Positions 57,845 to 64,000 of a stretch of 64,000 bases of DNA are shown here, piece by piece. Below the pieces are notes generated by a model that saw nothing but the letters and a program-made list of their open reading frames with translations, had not been told where the DNA came from and did no database searches. The stretch is from Cepaea nemoralis (Eukaryota; Mollusca; Gastropoda; Stylommatophora; Helicidae): positions 28,113-92,112 of the forward strand of contig JACEFZ010021716.1 of the NCBI GenBank assembly GCA_014155875.1, read 5' to 3'. A program made the position numbers and the translations under genes. The stretch's first letter is position 1. Each line of letters opens with the position of its first letter.

Positions 57845-58336
57845 ATCAAAGTGATTGTAACTGACTCAGAAAGCATGCTAAGTAGGGTGAGGACTGGCAA
57901 GCTTCGTGCCGAGTGGCTTGCTTCGCTTCGGAAGTCACGGGTGGCCAGCATCGTCTGGATATTTTCTCCGGGGCATGCTGGTGTGTTGGGAAATGAACAG
58001 ACAGACAGATTGGCTGGCTCTGCAAAACTTGGTGGAGTATTGATGCATGATAAGGCAGACGTGGTTGCGGCCTTGTGGGAGCACGTGTACACCTCGGAGG
58101 AGCAAATGTATCACCATGGTCTGGTAAGAATGCGACAGCGTGGAGTGACGAGGGGATCTAGGCCGATGCTCGACGCTTAGAGGAAAGACGAGACGCACAT
58201 ATAATCAGATTACTACTGGTACTATTGGGGTTGGAACTCTTCGCTGGCTTCTGAAGATGGGGAACGGAGCGCTTATTGGAATGCCCCGAATGCTGTGACT
58301 GTCGGTTCCTAAACCAATCAATCAATCAATCAATCA
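57845..58336 (+). mobile_element. LINE L3, RNase H fragment with target duplication
   Basis: Encodes VIVTDSESMLSRVRTGKL, IFSPGHAGVLGNEQTDRLAG and EHVYTSEEQMYHHG, matching L3 at 12090-12350. A (TCAA)n tail ends at 58336. atcaaagtgtgg flanks it at 57833-57844 and 58337-58348, although the first bases of the right copy could be tail. Only the C-terminal third of RNase H remains. Confidence 0.8.
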
Positions 58337-58479
58337 ATCAAAGTGTGGTATAAACTGTCAACTATCACTATCATTTACTGTCAATATAGTACCTTGCTAA
58401 CCTTGCGGTGGATGGCAGGGAGATCTTTGAGCCTGAGGAAATTAAGGCCTCCTGGTTAGTGCAGTCGCCACGAACTGTT

Positions 58480-58605
58480 CAGGTTAGGTTTATATTTTCT
58501 CCCCCGACAGAAAAAAACACACCATATCTTACCGAGGATTCGAACCCGGGTCTCCCGAAGGAAATTCCGGCATTCTAGCCACTGGACCAGCCGCACCTCT
58601 AGTTT
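58480..58605 (-). mobile_element. tRNA-derived SINE, copy 2
   Basis: On the minus strand it has an A box tggtccagtggcta (58576-58589) and a B box gggttcgaatcc (58536-58547) at the same 42-bp spacing as the copy at 9813. Flanking bases (cggctgg, cgggagaccc) also agree. Confidence 0.8.
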
Positions 58606-58934
58606 TAAATTTTGTGTGGCCTTAGAAGGCCAGTAAAAAATTGTATTTGTTTTTTGTTTCTACAGCCATGTGATAACATGCCATTAAAAGTATACAATTA
58701 CTAATTTAGATGTAAATGCAGAACTTAAAAGTTGATTATAAAATGTAAGTACGTAAATATTCACATAATTTTCTGTAAGGATTCTAAAAGAATTTATCTT
58801 GAGATTACAAAGTATGACTTCAATGTTAATTACATTATTTCTAAGAGAATAGTGGAGAGATTTGTAAGTTAATTAACAATATTATAGCTTCTATATGATT
58901 TTGTTTTTAAAATTTTAGTTATCTCCCTTGCAAT
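58606..58934. other. AT-rich spacer
   Basis: No feature recognised. Confidence 0.4.
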
Positions 58935-60010
58935 AATATTAGACATCATCGCGTTCCTCCTGTACCTTGCGTGTCGAGGTGAAGTAAAACAGCGGGAGAG
59001 TGCCCGCTTATGGACTTCATGTATGGATATTCAAATGGACTCTGTTATTCCCTGCGTCCATCGTTTACGTGGTCGGCCTCTTCCTCTGCTTCCATCTGGT
59101 CTGTACATCATTGCTTGTTGTGGTATACTGTTAGTTGGTAACCTACTTGCATGGCCAAACCATTTGACTTGCTGCCTTCTAATAAAATCTAGTGCAGCTA
59201 TAACCCCCACTTTAGTCCTGATTTCCTCATTTCTGATCTTATCTCTTCTTGATACATTGAGTATTCTTCTCAGGAATCTCATTTCTGTTGTTTTGATTTT
59301 TCTTTTCTCTTTTTCTGTCATTGTCCAGGTTTGTCATTGGTAACATAGAGTTGGTAGGAAGATTGTGTTATAAAGTGCTTTCTTAGTAGTTATTGATACA
59401 TGTTTGTTCTTTAGTATTGGTGCCATTTGTTCAATGAGTTGGTTTGTCTTATTGCATCTATTTTCGATCTGGTCTTCTAATTTGCCATTTGATGATAATA
59501 TGCTTCCTAGGTACTTGAAACTCTTTACTTGTTTCAACGCACATCAAAAGGCAACGAAGAAAAGCACTGATCAACTCATGCCATAAATGTGTTTGCCAGC
59601 GAAAATATTCTGCTCGTCTTTGTTAACCCCTGAACTTTGACACCTTTCCGACATTTTGGCAGCCTTGGTCGTAATCAGCTGAGCAGCCAACTCACTGCGA
59701 ACTGTTGAGTCTCAGCCCTTGACCAGGAAATTTGTTCGCAAGGGATGTTCGTTTAGGTGAATCGTTGTTGCTTTTTCTTCTTTTGTTATAGTCAATACCT
59801 TTGTTTTACTTGTGCTAATTTTCATGTTATATTCCTTTCACATTTCGTTTAGACTGTTCATGTGGTCTTGTAATTCAGCTTCTGATTTTGCTATTAGTGC
59901 TTGGTCGTCCGCAAACAGGATTTCTCTAATGGTTAGATTTGCAGATGGTTCTTCTTCTGTGTTCTCGTCATGCGGACTTCTAGATGTTTATCTCCCCTAT
60001 TCATTGCTCA
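58935..60010 (-). pseudogene. LINE L2, RT active site to C-terminus, interrupted
   Basis: The minus strand gives LTIREILFADDQALIAKSEAE (catalytic FADD, 59906-59917 region), then FKYLGSILSSNGKLEDQIENR, MRFLRRILNVSRRDKI, KWFGHASRLPTNSIPQQA and GRGRPRKRW. About 215 bp of unrelated DNA (59540-59755) splits the frame between TITKEEKATTIHLNE and LKQVKSFKYLG. Same family as 9948-10505. Confidence 0.7.
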
Positions 60011-61505
60011 TCTTTGTTTTTAATTTAGTTATCTGGTAATTGCAGTCCGCGAAGAGCTGGTTTTAACGTGTTTGTTGGAGAGCCGGTAGTTTAGAAAGCA
60101 ATGGCAAACTACTGAATGTAAAAACTTATCAAGACATCACCAACGGCAGTAAAATGCTGGCGGTGACTGCAACGTCCTGTACGGGATATGCAACTTACAA
60201 AAAAAAATCTGGTAAAATTATATGGGATACTTTATTCCCAGCGATCTGGGAATAATGACTCCACATTATTCAGATATTCTGCTGGTCACGTGACCGATTC
60301 GACTGTATAACTGCGATAACAAAATGGGCACTCTTTATTGTAAAAAGTATATACAGGGACGATATTTTATTTGGCAAATAAAATTCACGTTAAACAAAGA
60401 CATCTACTGGATCCATCGATTCCGAAACTCGATCATTCCGTCGCTGCCTCGAGGATGAATCCACGACAGCTTCCGCAGATCCATAGAGCACCCTATATTC
60501 ACACGCTTCGAGTTTCTCAGTTCTATATTCCAGTTTCTAATGTTTAATACGTTTTAGTAAACATGTTATTAAAAAATGAAAACAACAACAACAAAAATTT
60601 ACTTTTGTTTTCATACTGTATATGGTGAAATCAAGTGGCAGAAAAAAAAAACATATGAAAGATGAAAATACACAAATAATAGAACGGAATGGAATCCAGA
60701 ACGGAACAACGTCGTGTGAATGACACCACAACACATGTGTAAAATAGTACAGCTGTATACTTTCGGTATTTTTTTGCATATTAATTTAAAAGTTAGCAGA
60801 CTACGCTAAAAAGTCTATAAATATATGACGATTGTATTAAAATGTGATTTAAAATATTTCCATATACGGAATTGTATATGTCGATCTTTATAAGATGTAA
60901 TCTCAGCATCGTAACTTGATTACTTCTTTACAAACGTGACTTTCTGTGCACATTTGTCAATAAGTATCAAATTATGACACTAAGAAATAAATTTGTAGTG
61001 GTAATTTATGGCATGTAAACGTTGATAAATTATTGTTCCTAAATTTTTTGTATAATAACCAAGGGACATTACTCTAAATTTTTGGTGATGTGTAAATATG
61101 TATTGTAACCACTAACATGTGTGCTTGATAGATAACACGTCAATGTGACGTCATTTACATATGGACAATATATTGCCAAAACTGTTGACCTTCATTAGAA
61201 ACTCTAAACAGAGGTCTGATGACGGAGCTATCTCAGAGGGAGATGCTCACAGTTTGACCTGATGATTTTATTATTTTTGTTCTTGGTTGATGAGGTAGGG
61301 GCCAGTTTAGCCGATACCTACCGGACTAGCTGTGTCACAGCGAGGTAATGTCCATCAAATAGATTGTACTTGACTGTTGTACTTCATGGTGTAACATAAT
61401 TGTTGTATACATATTGTTTACTATTCACCTGTATATATTTATAATAACTATTAAGGTATACAATGTTCGACTTTGACAAGTTTAATAACACCTATACATA
61501 TTGTA
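60011..61505. other. no gene recognised
   Basis: AT-rich, no convincing ORF or repeat. Because a C-type 3' end follows at 61506, the right part may be 3' internal sequence of a C-type element. Confidence 0.35.
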
Positions 61506-61545
61506 CATGAAAGGAAATCCTTTCATGAAAAAGAGGTGTGGAGAG
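61506..61545 (+). other. hairpin and polypurine tract before C3 LTR
   Basis: catgaaagga (61506-61515) pairs perfectly with tcctttcatg (61518-61527), followed by aaaaagaggtgtggagag and TGTCA. The layout matches 53466-53503. Confidence 0.6.
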
Positions 61546-62109
61546 TGTCAAGGTTTCACATCTGAGGTTGCGACGCGTTGTCTGTGCCAACGCCAGGCAA
61601 CATAACAACACGCAACCCTGAGTGATGTTAAACACTGCAGAGGGAATGCGGCGTCTTCGACGACGCCCGTATAAGCAGCAAGGCCCAGCAACTGAGCGAC
61701 GCTAAACTACCGCTGGTCAGCGGTACACCCCGTGAACCTTGCAGGGGTCACAAGAGCTGACTTGAGCGCCAACTAGCGTGTAGAACGAAAGGCCAGACAG
61801 ACGGGGTTAGGCGTTTGTATGGACAGGTCGCATGAGTCTGCGAGTGGTTTTGAATCTGCATTGAGAGCTAGCCTGTGCGACAGTGGGAGACTGGTTCGAA
61901 CGCTTGAGTGTTTTGGCTTGTAAGTGATATGTATATTGATTGCATGTATCCTTATGTATTGTATTGATATTGTTCATGCTGTGATGATTGCTATGGATTG
62001 TCATTGCGCGATGTCTGTGCGATAATGAATGCAGCGCGTAAATAAAGCTTGTAAATAACAACTTCGGATATTCACTTCGTGTGATTTGATAGTTTGATAT
62101 CGCTTCACA
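61546..62109 (+). repeat. LTR of element C3 (about 564 bp)
   Basis: TGTCAAGG...CTTCACA with AATAAA near 62041. Boundaries agree with the C1 and C2 LTRs. It is followed by leader and gag, as a 5' LTR should be, but preceded by the hairpin and purine tract expected before a 3' LTR. Confidence 0.65.
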
Positions 62110-62836
62110 CTTGCCAGAAAACGAGCTACTTATCTTGCTCTACGCAAGACTCTGACTAGTGCGAACGTGGGTTTTCTCGTCCGGTTTTGAACTGAATGCG
62201 AACTTGTAGATTTTTTTTGCCCGAGTTTTTGAAGGGAAGATGTCGATAGAAGTGCGCAAGTCATAGATTAGGGTAAAGGAACGGTTAAATAGTGTTGATT
62301 TCATTAAATTATAAGTGTGGAGACATTATTTGAAGCCAACCGAGGTGTCTTCAGACTTATCGCCAAATTCAACCAATTTTGTACCTAAAATCCAAAATGG
62401 CGGCCGTGCCCTTGAATGTCATTGAGTAGGGTTAGTGTGAGCGTGAAAATTGTTGATTGTGGTAACGACTAACAATAATACTTGACAGCATACAAACCTA
62501 TACAGACTTCATTGACATTACATACACCATACATTTACAAACGTTCTAATTTCGTTTAGTTTCAAAAGTACAGGTTTTTTATGTCAACTTTACCTGAGCC
62601 TTGTGAACTTCAACAATTTTTTTGTGTGCGTCAACCCGAAGTACGTTCCAGTGTGATTTCGAGCACCACGGAACAGCACATTACCCAAGAATTACTTGAG
62701 TATAATTGTTTTTTTCATTACTCTTTATACTTTCGTTAGTCTGGCTTTAGACATTAACTGTGCTATAGATATTTGTAAATTACTAACACCATAAGTAGTT
62801 TTGTTTACATTCATTTCATCATACGTATTGTTCATC
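62110..62836 (+). other. leader of element C3
   Basis: Untranslated. The block at 62159-62192 is shared with the C1 leader. No clear primer site next to the LTR. Confidence 0.5.
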
Positions 62837-64000
62837 ATGTCTTCTTTAAACGATTTCATTGAAATGGGTTTAAAAATGAATATGTCTGGTGAGGGATCGA
62901 GAGCATGGAGTGAAAGTAAATATGCGGAATATCTCTTGAAACAGGAACAAATTAGGGAAAGGGATGAGAGAGCGGCCGAAAGGGCGTTACAAATTAAAGA
63001 GGCACAATCCGAAGCTGCTCTAAAGGACTCAGAAGCTGCTCTAAAGCTTCAACAGGCACAATCAGAAGCTGCTCTACAGCTTTAACAGGCACAATCAGAA
63101 GCTGCTCTAAAGCTTCAGCAGGCACAATCAGAAGCTGCAGTGAGGCAAGCTGAGATCTTAGCCCAAAGTAAATGAGAAGAGCAAGAAACACAACTGAAAT
63201 CTCAACAGCTAAAAGCTGAATCTGCTAAAGATAAAAATAATGGAGAAACAGACAAAGATCAACCTTATAAGAAATACCAAGGTCTGATTAAAGGTTACAA
63301 CACAGGTGATTGCATAGCATCATTCACCCAAAATTTTGAATTTGTCATGGATCATTATAATATTCCAAAACCTGAATGGGGTGTAGTATATGTGAGAAGT
63401 CTTTCTGGGGACCCTCTGAAAGTCATAGAGTCGATTCCAAATGACCTGAAAGAAGATTATCTGTACATTAAGGCGAAAATTATGTCGCATTTTTTACTGG
63501 ATGAATCAGGTTATAGAGAACAGTTTAGGAAGTTGTCTCCTAAGCCAACACACACGTTCTCTGATTACATCTCAGAAATTCAGAATATTTTTTCTAAATG
63601 GCTGTCAGCAGCCAAAGTAAATGGAAATTATGACAAATTAGTTGATCTTATGTTGAGAGATAAGATTATCACATCTCTCCCACCCCCATTTTCTAACTTT
63701 TTGTTGGAATGTCAGTGTGAGAGTGTCCAACAGATGGAAAGTCGTGGCTCTGGTTATTTTTCAGCCAATAAGCAATGTTTCTATAGTAGTCTGACCAGCA
63801 CAGACTTTGTAGCAGCAGCTACATATGGCAAATATCAGCCAGGGTCAAATACCAAACAAAGACCTTATAAACAAGCTGCAGAGAAATTCTATCAGTGCAG
63901 ATATTGCCACTATTCACACAATGAGTGTAGGCTACAACAATCCTGCTAATGCTTATGCGATGAAATTATCAATAATAGGATAGAACTCGAAAATTCAAAA
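62837..64000 (+). pseudogene. gag of SCAN-gag element C3, partial
   Basis: Starts MSSLNDFIEMGLKM. A coiled coil with four or five 11-residue QAQSEAALKLQ repeats (63000-63140) follows, then QPYKKYQGLIKGYNTGD and a capsid, LSGDPLKVIESIPNDL, YREQFRKLSPKPTHTFSDY, LMLRDKIITSLPPPFSNFL, collinear with C2 and SCAN-like. One frame runs from 62837 to 63949, broken by TAA at 63083-63085 and TGA at 63174-63176. The end reaches the first zinc motif (CRYCHYSHNEC). The rest lies outside the window. Confidence 0.75.

Noticed and set aside
60537..60779. Phe/Cys-rich minus ORF
   Set aside because: AT-rich chance frame, no domain, no neighbour support.

Overview
The window looks like a transposon-dense, AT-rich intergenic or heterochromatic stretch of an invertebrate nuclear genome. 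A mollusc is my best guess, from the variety of LINEs with microsatellite tails, SCAN-gag (Gmr1-like) LTR elements, and the 'gcaagggagataac' type motif that I remember as common in molluscan DNA; this is memory, not a search. There is no bacterial-type gene organisation. The only host-derived coding sequence I recognise is a decayed copy of the translationally controlled tumour protein gene (TCTP/TPT1) at 9.07-9.58 kb. Everything else is retrotransposons, SINEs, satellites and microsatellites, many nested in one another.

Layout. 0-5.1 kb: 3' part of LTR element A (plus strand, LTR 4844-5079), inserted in the gag gene of C1, a minus-strand SCAN-gag element (gag 5080-5495, leader, 5' LTR 6382-6861). 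6.9-9.6 kb: two copies of a ~0.7-kb repeat (R), carrying a LINE, a microsatellite-tailed stub and a poly-A retroposon, then the TCTP pseudogene. 9.8-21.9 kb: a tRNA-derived SINE and a LINE graveyard. LINE families are labelled L1-L7 here for convenience and are not database names. One L1 copy (13.8-17.9 kb) is split by three later insertions. 22.9-25.2 kb: LINE L4 (RT plus RNase H) inside a ~125-bp satellite. 26.1-27.8 kb: a degenerate ~73-bp satellite.

30.9-53.5 kb is a nested stack. Element D is Ty3/gypsy-like but has its integrase upstream of its RT (Gmr1-like order). Its RT is split by a solo LTR of the A family, and its RNase H is cut by C2, a second SCAN-gag element (LTR 35293-35842). 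The C2 gag is in turn split by the complete LTR element B (37519-48527, two identical 308-bp LTRs). B carries an internal 2.75-kb tandem duplication whose two units differ mostly by single-base indels. Right after the C2 protease active site lies a 60-bp tandem array. 54.2-60 kb: more LINE pieces, a 22-bp minisatellite, a duplicated 0.41-kb unit and a second SINE. 61.5-64 kb: an LTR, leader and gag of a third SCAN-gag element, C3, running off the window.

No host pathway is encoded. The elements interact as parasites of one another: every TGTAACAG-type LTR insertion visible here (A, B and the solo LTR) sits inside a SCAN-gag element, and several LINEs landed in tandem repeats. Many frameshifts are single-base indels near homopolymers, so some apparent pseudogenisation may be sequencing error.
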